DNA from: Methanomicrobiales archaeon
GTDB taxonomy: Archaea > Halobacteriota > Methanomicrobia > Methanomicrobiales > Methanoculleaceae
DNA length: 7,876 bases
NCBI GenBank assembly: GCA_019136335.1
Contig: JAGVUK010000219.1
Coordinates: 1 to 7,876 of the forward strand
Reading direction: 5' to 3'
Shown here: positions 1 to 6,401 of the stretch, piece after piece
Numbering within the stretch: position 1 is the stretch's first letter
Layout: every line of letters starts with the position of its first letter
Position numbers and translations under genes: made by a program
The notes under the pieces: generated by a model
Databases searched by the model: none
What the model was told of the DNA's origin: nothing
The model's input: only the letters and a program-made list of their open reading frames with translations

Positions 1-300
1 CGGGGAGCGGCGCTGACATCGGTTTCCCGGGAAGGGCGGGGAGAGCCGACCCGGGGCGGGATCTTCCTGGGATCTCCCCGTGCACTGGACCGTGGTGGCT
101 ATCGCCACGGGGGGTGGGGGCGGGAGAGGTGACGAGCTCCCTCCCCGGCTAAAATGACGCCCGGATGTTCTTTTCTGTATTCTCTCGCCTCGCCGGCCCC
201 CGGCCTCCTCCCCTATCCCCGGGAGGGCGAGGGCGATGCCCGGGCGTGCCCCCCCTTCGCGGCCTTCCGGATAGAGTGAAACCTGAGCGGTAATCTCTTT

Positions 301-314
301 GGTTCCCGGGAACC
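301..314. repeat. Perfect 14-bp palindrome GGTTCCCGGGAACC
   Basis: The sequence equals its own reverse complement. Its 10-bp core TTCCCGGGAA also occurs at 24-33. It could be a protein-binding dyad, part of an RNA hairpin, or chance in GC-rich DNA; nothing in the window decides between these. Confidence 0.5.
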
Positions 315-402
315 GATGCATTCGTGACCTTCCTTCGCGCTCAACGCCGGAGCCCGTCGGTCCCGAGAGGAATCACCCTGTCCCGGGGCCGGGAGGGCGA
401 AC

Positions 403-407
403 AAAAA
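403..407 (-). terminator. Oligo-T tract, likely archaeal terminator of the cofG-pur operon
   Basis: On the minus strand a TTTTT run begins 6 bases after the stop codon of the broken FTR-like gene. Archaeal RNA polymerase terminates at oligo-T tracts with no required hairpin. This is the first such tract after the last gene of the leftward cofG-purC-purS-purQ run. A GC-rich inverted repeat (TCCCGG...CCGGGA, 381-394) lies just beyond it. Function is inferred from position and base composition only. Confidence 0.45.
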
Positions 408-412
408 GGGTT

Positions 413-555
413 TTATTCGGATTTTTTCTTGAAGAACAGCCTGCAGTGGCAGGACCCCTGCTCTTCGATCTCCTGCTCGTGATAGAGGCAGGGGCAGATG
501 ATGATCCGGTGGCCTTCGCCTTCGCGCGCGTCGCTTCGATCTCTTCTTCGGTCAT
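413..555 (-). pseudogene. Broken ferredoxin-thioredoxin reductase catalytic-subunit-like gene
   Basis: The intact family is a small iron-sulfur/disulfide protein with CPC...CPC...CHC cysteine pairs that reduces thioredoxin-type partners. Here an ATG at 555 opens MTEEEIEATRAKA, a typical N-terminus. The typical C-terminus (IICPCLYHEQEI, then GSCHCRLFF and a Lys-rich end, stop at 413-415) follows in a different frame. The C-terminal frame has a TAG just upstream of 555 and no ATG, GTG or TTG before the cysteines, so it cannot be started on its own. The first CPC motif and about 45-50 codons are absent, and the junction lies in a tandem GCCTTC repeat at 512-523. The start is 8 nt after the purQ stop, with GGAGG 13 nt upstream inside purQ, so it was the last operon gene. 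Identity rests on the C-terminal motifs. Whether the lesion is real or an assembly error is unknown. Confidence 0.7.
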
Positions 556-563
556 ACTATGTA

Positions 564-1274
564 TCAGGCCTCCTGCCGTCCGTGCTCTTCGATATGGGCT
601 ATCATCGAGTTAAAGATTTTGACCCCGTCCTCCGTTCCGAGGACGGACTCGCTCGCCCGCTCGGGGTGCGGCATCATCACGAGGACGTTTCCCGCCTCCG
701 AGAGGACGCCGGCGATGTTCTCCGCCGACCCGTTCGGGTTGCTCTCCGGTGTTGCGTTGCCGTGCTCGTCGCAGAACCGGAACGCGACCCTTCCCTCACG
801 GTTCAGCCGTGCGATCACGTCCGCGGGGGCGACATACCGGCCTTCCTTGTGGGCAATCGGCACCCGGACAACCTCGCCCTCCCGGTAGAGGCTGGTGAAC
901 GGGGATGCGGCGTTCTCGACGCGGAGGTAGACGTGCCGCGATATGAACTTCGGGTAGGCGTTCAGCGTGAACGTGCCAGGGACCAGTCCGGCCTCAGAGC
1001 CGATCTGCGCGCCGTTGCAGATCCCGAGGACCAACCCCCCGCCCTTCGCGTGCCTGACGACATCGGCCATGATCGCCGTCCGGGCGGCGATGGCCCCCGC
1101 CCGGAGGTAATCCCCGTAGGAGAACCCGCCCGGGAGCACCACGGCGTCGTAAGGGCGGACGAGGCCGTCCTTGTACCAGACAAGGTCCGTATCGACCCCG
1201 CAGACGTCCGCGAGAACGTGGTGGGTGTCCCGGTCGCAGTTACTCCCGCCGAACTGCACCACAGCAAACCTCAT
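564..1274 (-). CDS. purQ: Phosphoribosylformylglycinamidine synthase glutaminase subunit PurQ
   Basis: PurQ hydrolyses glutamine and passes ammonia to PurL, which converts FGAR to FGAM in the fourth step of purine synthesis; it acts in the cytoplasm as a PurL-PurQ-PurS complex. The 236-residue protein is a class I amidotransferase of normal length. It starts MRFAVVQFGGSNCD, has the LPGGFSYGDYLRAGAIA block at about 47-63, the nucleophile Cys86 in GICNGAQ, and the His203/Glu205 pair in MPHPER. The residues after the nucleophile read GAQIGSEAGLVPG, where many homologues have GFQILxExGLLPG, a conservative departure. The gene starts 3 nt after the purS stop, so translation is probably coupled. PurL is not in the window. 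Confidence 0.96.
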   Translation of the reverse strand: MRFAVVQFGGSNCDRDTHHVLADVCGVDTDLVWYKDGLVRPYDAVVLPGGFSYGDYLRAGAIAARTAIMADVVRHAKGGGLVLGICNGAQIGSEAGLVPGTFTLNAYPKFISRHVYLRVENAASPFTSLYREGEVVRVPIAHKEGRYVAPADVIARLNREGRVAFRFCDEHGNATPESNPNGSAENIAGVLSEAGNVLVMMPHPERASESVLGTEDGVKIFNSMIAHIEEHGRQEA

Positions 1275-1277
1275 ACC

Positions 1278-1520
1278 TCACTCGACCTCAATCGTGTAGC
1301 GGTGGATGACCGGGTTTGCGAGGAGCCGCTCGCACATCTGCCGTGCCTCTTCTTTCGCCGCCGCCGCATCCGCCGCGTCGAGCGTGATCCGGAAAAGGCG
1401 CGCTGTAGCGAGGTCCCCGGCCGGGAACCCCAGGTTCGCGAGGGCGTGCCGGATGGCGCGCGCTTCGGGGTCCAGCATTCCTTCCTTGAGTGCAATGGTG
1501 ATGGTTACGGTATAGTTCAT
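1278..1520 (-). CDS. purS: Phosphoribosylformylglycinamidine synthase small subunit PurS
   Basis: PurS is the small bridging subunit of the archaeal and Gram-positive-type FGAM synthase and helps dock PurQ onto PurL. The product is 80 residues, the normal family length. It starts MNYTVTITIALKEGMLDPEA, continues with HALANLGFP and ends in a VIHRYTIEVE strand typical of the family. A strong Shine-Dalgarno CCTCC (1527-1531 on the plus strand, GGAGG in the mRNA) lies 6 nt before the ATG, inside the purC tail. The ATG overlaps the purC stop in an ATGA arrangement (1517-1520), which implies translational coupling. PurQ follows after 3 nt. The purC-purS-purQ order strongly supports the assignment. 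Confidence 0.95.
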   Translation of the reverse strand: MNYTVTITIALKEGMLDPEARAIRHALANLGFPAGDLATARLFRITLDAADAAAAKEEARQMCERLLANPVIHRYTIEVE

Positions 1521-2242
1521 GCAGATCCTCCTTTGGGCGGCGCGAGTATTCGTTTCGCGACGCCGGCGTACGTCTCCAGGACGTCTCCCTTGTTGAAACG
1601 GTAGACGTCCTTGTCAAGAGACGCCCCGGTCTCCTTATCCCAGAGCCGCATCGAGTCCATGCTGATCTCGTCGCCGACGACGATCTCGGCATTACTCCGG
1701 CCAAACTCGAGTTTGAAGTCGACCAGGGTGATGCCGCGCGCATCGAGGTACTCCGAGAGCACCTCGTTTATCGCGAGTGCCATCGCCTTGATCTGGTCGA
1801 GTTCTTCGGGCGTGGCAAGCCCGAGAGCGTAGATCAGGTCGTCGTTGAGCATCGGGTCGTGGTGGGCGTCGCTCTTGTAGTCGATGACGATCACCGGCGG
1901 ATCGAGCACCTCTCCTTCCCGGAACGGGTAGTTGCGCACGATGGAGCCGGCCGCGACGTTTCTCACGATCACCTCGAGCGGGATCATCGTGAGACCCCGC
2001 ACCGCGATGACGGCGGGCTCGACGCTCGCGAGGTAATGGGTCCGGATCCCGTTCTCCTCCAGGTACCTGAAGAAGAACGAGGAGACTTCCGCGTTATATC
2101 TCCCCTTGCCGCCCAGGGTATCTTTCTTCCCGCCGTCAAAGGCCGTGATGTCGTCCCGGAACTTCATGATGTAGACGTCCGGGTCGTCGGTGCGATAGAC
2201 GGACTTAGCCTTCCCTGTGTAGAGGAGGTCAACCTGTTTCAT
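1517..2242 (-). CDS. purC: Phosphoribosylaminoimidazole-succinocarboxamide synthase (SAICAR synthetase)
   Basis: PurC condenses CAIR with aspartate using ATP to give SAICAR. The 241-residue protein has the family length and landmarks: LYTGKAKSVY at 7-16 (nucleotide loop), FRDDITAFDG at 28-37, PLEVIVRN at 88-95, LVDFKLEFGR at 173-182 and DEISMDSMRLWD at 191-202. In the last motif homologues usually have Pro where this protein has Met195. The frame is open to a GTG at 2293, but the ATG at 2242 is preferred: it begins MKQVDLLYTGK like homologues and has GAGGAG (2251-2256) 8 nt upstream. It lies 43 nt after the cofG stop in the same direction and overlaps purS by 4 nt, so it is probably co-transcribed with both. 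Confidence 0.96.
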   Translation of the reverse strand: MKQVDLLYTGKAKSVYRTDDPDVYIMKFRDDITAFDGGKKDTLGGKGRYNAEVSSFFFRYLEENGIRTHYLASVEPAVIAVRGLTMIPLEVIVRNVAAGSIVRNYPFREGEVLDPPVIVIDYKSDAHHDPMLNDDLIYALGLATPEELDQIKAMALAINEVLSEYLDARGITLVDFKLEFGRSNAEIVVGDEISMDSMRLWDKETGASLDKDVYRFNKGDVLETYAGVAKRILAPPKGGSA

Positions 2243-2285
2243 CGCCAGATCTCCTCGTAGGTGTTGATCGGGATGCATGATGAGG

Positions 2286-3281
2286 TTATGCACCCTCCCC
2301 CTGGCCGGGTGCCGCGATCCGCGCCGCGAGCCGCCGGATCAGGGGTTCGAGAAGAGGGGAATACCAGCCCTTCTCGATATACTGCGGGTAGATGCAGAGC
2401 CGTTCCCGCAGTTCGGCGTCCCCGGCAACCCTCTTCAGTTCCTCGATCTGCGGCCAGGGGCGCTCGGGGTTGACGTAGTCGATGGTGAGCGGGGAGACCC
2501 CGCCGAGGTCGTCGACGCCGCACCCGACCAGGTGCGATGCGTCTGCGAGGTTCGGGGGTATCTGCACTGCGACGTCTGCCGGGAGGATCTCCCGGGCGAG
2601 GGTTATCGTCGCACAGAGTTCGTCCGTGTCGGGAGCCGGTGCGCCTTCCATCAGTGTCCCGGGTTTCGGGCAGAAGTTCTGCACGATCACCTCCTGGATA
2701 TGGCCGAACCGCGAATGAAGGTCCCGGATGACCTCGAAGGACTCCTCGCGGTCCTCCATCGTCTCGCCGATCCCGACCAGGATCCCGGTCGTGAACGGTA
2801 TCGAGAGCTTGCCGGCGTTCTCGATCATCTCGATCCTGACCGCCGGATCCTTTCCGGGGGAGTCGCGGTGTGCAGGGATCTCTGCGGTCGTCTCGAGCAT
2901 CAGCCCCATGCTCGCGTTCACCGCGCGGAGCCGGTCGAGCTCCTCGTAGGAGAGGATGCCGGCGTTGGTGTGCGGGAGGAGCCCCCTTCTTACGGCCGCA
3001 AGAGAGAGGTCGTAGACGTAGTCGAGGATGTCGGCATAGCCGATCCTGCCGAGCACGGCGGCAAACCCCGGCACCGCACCCGGGCGCTCCCCGAAGGTGA
3101 AGAGCGCCTCCGTGCAGCCGAGACTCGCGCTCGCTTCCATGGTGCGGAGCACCTCGCCGGGAGGCATGACGCACCCCTCCCGTACCGGCGTCCGGAAACA
3201 GCAGTAGCCGCAACGGTTCCTGCAGACCGTCGTTAAGGGGAGGAACGCGTTCCTTGAGAAGGTGATCACGCGGCGGTGCAT
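2286..3281 (-). CDS. cofG: 7,8-didemethyl-8-hydroxy-5-deazariboflavin (Fo) synthase subunit CofG
   Basis: CofG is the radical-SAM half of Fo synthase; with CofH it builds the deazaflavin chromophore of F420 from tyrosine and 5-amino-6-ribitylaminouracil. The 331-residue protein begins MHRRVITFSRNAFLPLT. It carries the [4Fe-4S] motif C20-x3-C24-x2-C27 (CRNRCGYC), LPHTNAGIL at 102-110, ILVGIGET at 167-174, VIVQNFCPKPGT at 198-209, the VQIPPNL strand and GVDDLGGVSPLTID at 255-268. The last has Leu where I expect Trp from memory of homologues. The frame is open to a TTG at 3383, but the added 34 residues do not look like family sequence, so the ATG at 3281 is chosen. A weak AAGGT lies 14 nt upstream. 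cofH is not in the window. The gene heads the leftward cofG-purCSQ run and diverges from cofC. Confidence 0.95.
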   Translation of the reverse strand: MHRRVITFSRNAFLPLTTVCRNRCGYCCFRTPVREGCVMPPGEVLRTMEASASLGCTEALFTFGERPGAVPGFAAVLGRIGYADILDYVYDLSLAAVRRGLLPHTNAGILSYEELDRLRAVNASMGLMLETTAEIPAHRDSPGKDPAVRIEMIENAGKLSIPFTTGILVGIGETMEDREESFEVIRDLHSRFGHIQEVIVQNFCPKPGTLMEGAPAPDTDELCATITLAREILPADVAVQIPPNLADASHLVGCGVDDLGGVSPLTIDYVNPERPWPQIEELKRVAGDAELRERLCIYPQYIEKGWYSPLLEPLIRRLAARIAAPGQGEGA

Positions 3282-3382
3282 GGGTATATGTCGGCACCTT
3301 TCCACATCAAGGTTAGGGGTCAGGTGTCCGGCGCACAACCGTAACGATGCCTTTTTGATGCTATCCCGACAACCGTTTCTCA
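3282..3382. promoter_or_regulatory. Divergent cofG/cofC intergenic promoter region
   Basis: These 101 bp separate the divergent starts of two F420 genes and must hold both promoters if neither gene is read from further upstream. No textbook BRE/TATA pair stands out. A T-rich CCTTTTTGATG (3350-3360) lies about 25-30 bp before the cofC ATG, the right place for a TATA element of a leaderless transcript, and its A-rich complement could serve cofG. cofC has no Shine-Dalgarno sequence, which fits a leaderless mRNA. These are positional inferences. Confidence 0.35.
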
Positions 3383-4030
3383 ATGTACTTCCACGCGCTC
3401 ATCCCCTTTAAGCCCGTCAACCCAAAGACACGCCTCTCCTGCATCCTCGACCAGGAAGAGCGGGAGGCGTTCGCCCGGGCGATGCTTGAAGACGTGATCG
3501 CATCCGTGCTGAAGTCCGGGTGCAGCGCCACCCTCCTCTGCACCCACCCGTTCAAGCACGAGAACGCGCTCGTCGCCGTCAGGAAAGAGTCGTTGAACGA
3601 GGCGATCAACTGGGCGCTCGGGCAGTTCCACTGTCCGGCACTCATCATCATGGCTGACCTCCCCCTGGTGACGGCCGGGGACATCCAGCGGCTGATCCGC
3701 ACCGAGAAGGATATGGCCATCGTGCCGGGCCGGGGCGGCGGGACGAACATTATATTTCTCAAAAAGCCCCGGTGCTTCCGCGCCGACTACTACGGCGCAA
3801 GTTTCCTCGACCACCTGCGGATCGCGGGAGAGTGCGGTTTCTCCGTCGAGGTGATCGACTCGTTCCGGATGTCGACCGATATCGACGAGAAGGAAGACCT
3901 CGTCGAGATCCTGATCCATGGAAAAGGGAGAAAGAGCCGGGAGTACCTGGAGAACTCAGGGTTCTCTCTTGTCATCGACGAGAAGGGACGGGTCGGCGTG
4001 CAGCGCGACGCCCATGAAGAGGCACTCTGA
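3383..4030 (+). CDS. cofC: 2-phospho-L-lactate guanylyltransferase CofC
   Basis: CofC activates 2-phospho-L-lactate (or phosphoenolpyruvate in some lineages) with GTP, giving the donor that CofD transfers to Fo. The 215-residue protein shows the nucleotidyltransferase pattern: ALIPFKPVNPKTRLS at 5-19 (nucleotide-binding loop), RKESLNEAINWAL at 67-79, IIMADLPLV at 88-96 (metal-binding Asp92), AIVPGRGGGTNIIFLK at 112-127 and a YYGASFLDHLR helix at 136-146, ending STDIDEKEDL as in homologues. The start has no ribosome-binding site. It is the only rightward gene in the middle of the window, facing cofE, whose 3' end overlaps its own by 75 bp. cofD is not present. The last 35 or so residues, past the conserved core, fall mostly within or near that overlap. 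Confidence 0.93.
   Translation: MYFHALIPFKPVNPKTRLSCILDQEEREAFARAMLEDVIASVLKSGCSATLLCTHPFKHENALVAVRKESLNEAINWALGQFHCPALIIMADLPLVTAGDIQRLIRTEKDMAIVPGRGGGTNIIFLKKPRCFRADYYGASFLDHLRIAGECGFSVEVIDSFRMSTDIDEKEDLVEILIHGKGRKSREYLENSGFSLVIDEKGRVGVQRDAHEEAL
3956..4030. other. 75-bp convergent overlap of cofE and cofC 3' ends
   Basis: The stop of the rightward cofC is at 4028-4030 and that of the leftward cofE at 3956-3958, so both tails are coded on opposite strands of the same 75 bp. There is no room for an ordinary terminator between the genes, and the two transcripts would be complementary at their 3' ends. Confidence 0.85.
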
Positions 4031-4762
4031 CGCGTCGATGGTGGCGACCCCGGCGTAGTCGCCGACCGGGAGCCCGAGCCCCCGTACCACGGCTGCGGGG
4101 ACGCACTCGTTTGCCTCTCCCATCACGAGTTCCGCGGCGGACGCGATGCAGTCCGCCACCGCCCGCTTGGTGACCTCGAGTTCGCGGCCGAAGAGGTCCT
4201 GTTTTCCGCATTCGTCGAGCACCGACGGGATCCCTGAGCACCCGATGGCGACCCCGCTGCATCCGAGGCGCATCGCGTGCGTCCTTGAATCGATGACGAT
4301 GACGCCGACGTCCGCCCCCGACCGCTCCCGGATCATCGCGCGTATCCGCGCCGCCGATGTGTCGGGGTCGGCCGGCAGGAGGAGGACGGAGCCGTGGGGG
4401 GTGTTCGAGGCGTCGATCCCGGCGTTCGGGAGGAGCGTCCCGTTCTTCATGCAGAGCAGGAACCCGGGGATGCCCCCGACGACCCGGTCGCTCTCCCGGA
4501 GGACCACCTCGACGAGGCGGGGGTCCATATGGTATTTTTCAGCGAGCCTGAGCGCCTCATCAGACGGCTCGACACCGGCAAGGTGCACGGCCCGCCCTTC
4601 GGCGGTGGCAACGGCCGATTCGGCGACGACCATGACGTCGCCGGCCAAAAACCCCCCGCACTCCGAACGCCCGGCCGCCGCGATGAGGTGAGCCGCGACG
4701 TCGTCGCCGGCACAGATCAGCGCGGTCGCGAGGCCGTAGACCGAGAACGACGGTGTCGTCAT
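3956..4762 (-). CDS. cofE: Coenzyme F420-0:L-glutamate ligase CofE
   Basis: CofE uses GTP to add glutamates to F420-0. The 268-residue protein shows GDVMVVAESAVATAEGR at 41-57, LVEVVLRES at 83-91, NGTLLPNAGIDASN at 107-120, the archaeal-style VIVIDSRTHAMRLGCSGVAI at 154-173, and KQDLFGRELEVTKRAVAD at 187-204 with VMGEANECVPAAVVRG after it. The frame continues 88 codons further upstream, but that part is Arg/Pro-rich antisense to folP. The ATG at 4762 gives a family-like N-terminus, has GAGGAG just upstream, and overlaps the folP stop as ATGA (4759-4762). The C-terminus extends roughly 15 residues beyond ECLFMGV into the cofC tail. The gene is co-transcribed with the pterin genes upstream rather than with the other F420 genes. 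Confidence 0.92.
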   Translation of the reverse strand: MTTPSFSVYGLATALICAGDDVAAHLIAAAGRSECGGFLAGDVMVVAESAVATAEGRAVHLAGVEPSDEALRLAEKYHMDPRLVEVVLRESDRVVGGIPGFLLCMKNGTLLPNAGIDASNTPHGSVLLLPADPDTSAARIRAMIRERSGADVGVIVIDSRTHAMRLGCSGVAIGCSGIPSVLDECGKQDLFGRELEVTKRAVADCIASAAELVMGEANECVPAAVVRGLGLPVGDYAGVATIDASECLFMGVALHADPSLLVDDKREP

Positions 4763-5574
4763 AGTCTCCTCATCTTCCCGGAGACCCGCAGGAGGTCGGC
4801 AGTCTCGCGGACGTCGTGGCTCCGCACGACGCTCGCTCCCTTCTCCACCAGCATCGCCGTGACCGCGAGCGTCCCGGCGAGCCGGTCTTCGGGCTCTCTC
4901 CCGAGCAGATCCCCGATGAACGTCTTCCGGGAGACCGCAGCGAGCACCGGGCGGCCGAAGGACGAGAACGACTCGAAGTTCCGGCAGAGTTCCCAGTCGT
5001 CCTCGCTCGTCCTCCCCGGGACCCATCTCCCGACAGCGGGGTCGAGGACTACGTCCTCAATCCCGAGGCGCGCGCACCGCGCCACAACCGCATCGAGCGC
5101 GGCGAGCGTTGCGGCAAGCCCGACCGCATCGCCAGGCTCCCTGAAACTTGCCATGACGAATGCCGGGAGCCCGGAGTCGGCGACCACCCGGGCGTAGCGC
5201 TCGTCGGCAAGACCGGAGATGTCGTTTGCCGCGTGGACGTCGTGGCGGAGGCAGACCTCGAGCACCTCCGCATAGCGGGTGTCCACCGAGAGGGTGATCC
5301 CGGTCCCGTCGAGTTCGGAGAGCGCCGTGTCCATCCGTGCCGCCTCCTCGGCAACGGTGATGGGGGAAGAGCCCGGGGCCGTGCTCCGCGCCCCGAGGTC
5401 GATCAGGTCGGCGCCCGCATCGATCATGGCAAGAGCCCGGTCGTATATCCGGCCGGCCGGGGTGTAGGAACCCCGGTAGAACGACTCGGGGCTGCAGTTG
5501 ATGACGCCCATCAGGCGGACGGGAGCGTCGCCGCCGATCCGGAGGCGGTTTATCGTGCAGTCTCGTCGCAGCAT
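4759..5574 (-). CDS. folP: Dihydropteroate synthase-like enzyme (FolP family)
   Basis: FolP-family TIM barrels join a pterin pyrophosphate to an aminobenzene acceptor: p-aminobenzoate in folate synthesis, a ribosylated aminobenzene in methanopterin synthesis. The 271-residue protein has the set of motifs: MGVINCSPESFY at 22-33 (usual form NVTPDSF), DLGARSTAPGS at 59-69, SVDT at 96-99, ANDISG at 116-121 (pterin-binding Asn), VLDPAVG at 176-182, SRKTFIG at 215-221 with Lys217, and RSHDV at 251-255. All key residues seem present, but several motifs differ from bacterial FolP in an archaeal manner. Sequence alone does not tell whether the product is folate or methanopterin. Its start overlaps folD by 25 bp and its stop overlaps cofE by 4 bp. 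Placement beside folD and glyA favours a folate-type role. Confidence 0.88.
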   Translation of the reverse strand: MLRRDCTINRLRIGGDAPVRLMGVINCSPESFYRGSYTPAGRIYDRALAMIDAGADLIDLGARSTAPGSSPITVAEEAARMDTALSELDGTGITLSVDTRYAEVLEVCLRHDVHAANDISGLADERYARVVADSGLPAFVMASFREPGDAVGLAATLAALDAVVARCARLGIEDVVLDPAVGRWVPGRTSEDDWELCRNFESFSSFGRPVLAAVSRKTFIGDLLGREPEDRLAGTLAVTAMLVEKGASVVRSHDVRETADLLRVSGKMRRL

Positions 5575-6401
5575 GTCCTCAACCTGGCTGCCTTGAAGGT
5601 GTTCTCCATCAGCGTCGCGATCGTCATGGGGCCGACGCCGCCGGGGACCGGGGTTATCGCCCCCGCCCGCTCGCGCACCGCCTCGAAATCAATGTCGCCG
5701 CAGAGTTTACCCTGCTCGTCGTAGTTGATCCCGACGTCGATGACCGTCGCGCCAACCTTTACCATCTCCGGCCTGACAAACTTCGCTCTTCCGACCGCGC
5801 TGACCAGGATGTCGGCGTTCCGCGTCTCGTCCTCGATGTTCCTCGTCTTTGAGTGGCAGATCGTGACGGTTGCGTCGGCATTCAGGAGCAGGGCGGCCAT
5901 GGGCCTCCCTACGTCGATGCTCCGGCCGACGACGACCGCCCGCTGCCCGCGGGCCGGGATCCCGTACTCGTCGAGGATCGTCATGATCCCCTGCGGGGTG
6001 CAGGGGGCGTAGACCGGTTTCCCGGCAAGAAGGCGGCCCAGGTTGAAGGGGTGGAACCCGTCCACATCCTTTATGGGCGCGACCGCATCGATGACGCGGG
6101 TGGTGTCCACGCCCCGGGGGAGCGGCAGCTGGACCAGGATGCCGTCGATGTCCGGGTCGTTGTTGAGGCGCGCGATCGTCTCAAGCACCCGTTCCGTGGA
6201 GGCGTCCTCCGGGAGCTCGATGCCGACGGACCCGATCCCGACGCGCTCGCACGCCCGGTGCTTCATCCGGACATACATCTGCGATGCGGGATCGTTTCCC
6301 ACAATGACGGTCGCGAGGCGTGGGTAGAGCCCGGACTCGTCTATCTTCTCCTTGAGGATCTCGAGCCTCTTCTCAGAGACCGCTTTTCCGTCGAGTATCA
6401 T
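5550..6401 (-). CDS. folD: Methylenetetrahydrofolate dehydrogenase/cyclohydrolase FolD
   Basis: FolD oxidises methylene-H4folate with NAD(P)+ and hydrolyses the methenyl product to 10-formyl-H4folate, supplying formyl units for purine synthesis. The 283-residue protein is full length. It shows the catalytic Tyr43-x3-Lys47 in SQMYVRMKH, GILVQLPLPRG at 87-97, KDVDGFHP at 111-118, YAPCTPQGIM at 131-140, the nucleotide-binding VVVGRSIDVGRPMAALLL at 156-173, ICHSKT at 181-186, and the signature PVPGGVGPMT at 251-260. Its ATG overlaps the glyA stop as ATGA (6398-6401) with no strong Shine-Dalgarno, so coupled translation is likely. FolD in a methanogen suggests a tetrahydrofolate pool separate from tetrahydromethanopterin, as reported for Methanosarcina barkeri. 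Confidence 0.96.
   Translation of the reverse strand: MILDGKAVSEKRLEILKEKIDESGLYPRLATVIVGNDPASQMYVRMKHRACERVGIGSVGIELPEDASTERVLETIARLNNDPDIDGILVQLPLPRGVDTTRVIDAVAPIKDVDGFHPFNLGRLLAGKPVYAPCTPQGIMTILDEYGIPARGQRAVVVGRSIDVGRPMAALLLNADATVTICHSKTRNIEDETRNADILVSAVGRAKFVRPEMVKVGATVIDVGINYDEQGKLCGDIDFEAVRERAGAITPVPGGVGPMTIATLMENTFKAARLRTCCDETAR

Larger units (their letters stand above)
1..412. other. GC-rich intergenic stretch without a recognisable gene
   Basis: No reading frame here resembles a protein I recognise; the open frames are short and dominated by Gly, Arg and Pro, as expected of GC-rich non-coding DNA. A frame open from base 1 to a stop near 132 could in principle be the tail of a gene entering from the left, but nothing supports this. 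The stretch is rich in dyads: TTCCCGGGAA at 24-33 and again at 303-312 (the latter inside the perfect palindrome GGTTCCCGGGAACC, 301-314), a hairpin GTGGC-TATC-GCCAC at 95-108, a long-range stem CCTCGCC (188-194) with GGCGAGG (226-232), and TCCCGG/CCGGGA at 381-394. A 12-bp direct repeat CCGGGAGGGCGA occurs at 219-230 and 389-400. I see no tRNA, rRNA or SRP RNA signature. A structured RNA cannot be excluded by eye. Confidence 0.6.

Noticed and set aside
1..132. 3' end of a gene entering from the left
   Set aside because: The open frames are short, Gly/Arg/Pro-rich and unrecognisable, and dense palindromes fit non-coding DNA better; it cannot be ruled out without left flank.
498..1604. A 368-codon rightward open frame covering purQ and purS
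   Set aside because: It is antisense to two clearly recognised genes and is rich in Arg, Asp, Val and Pro, as GC-rich antisense frames are. No family resemblance.
2239..3297. A 352-codon leftward open frame and a 319-codon rightward one (2277-3236) across cofG
   Set aside because: Both are out of frame with or antisense to the unambiguous radical-SAM gene cofG and have low-complexity Arg/Gly/Pro composition.
4763..5026. N-terminal extension of CofE by 88 residues
   Set aside because: The extra residues lie within folP, do not resemble the family, and the ATG at 4762 has a ribosome-binding site and the expected start.
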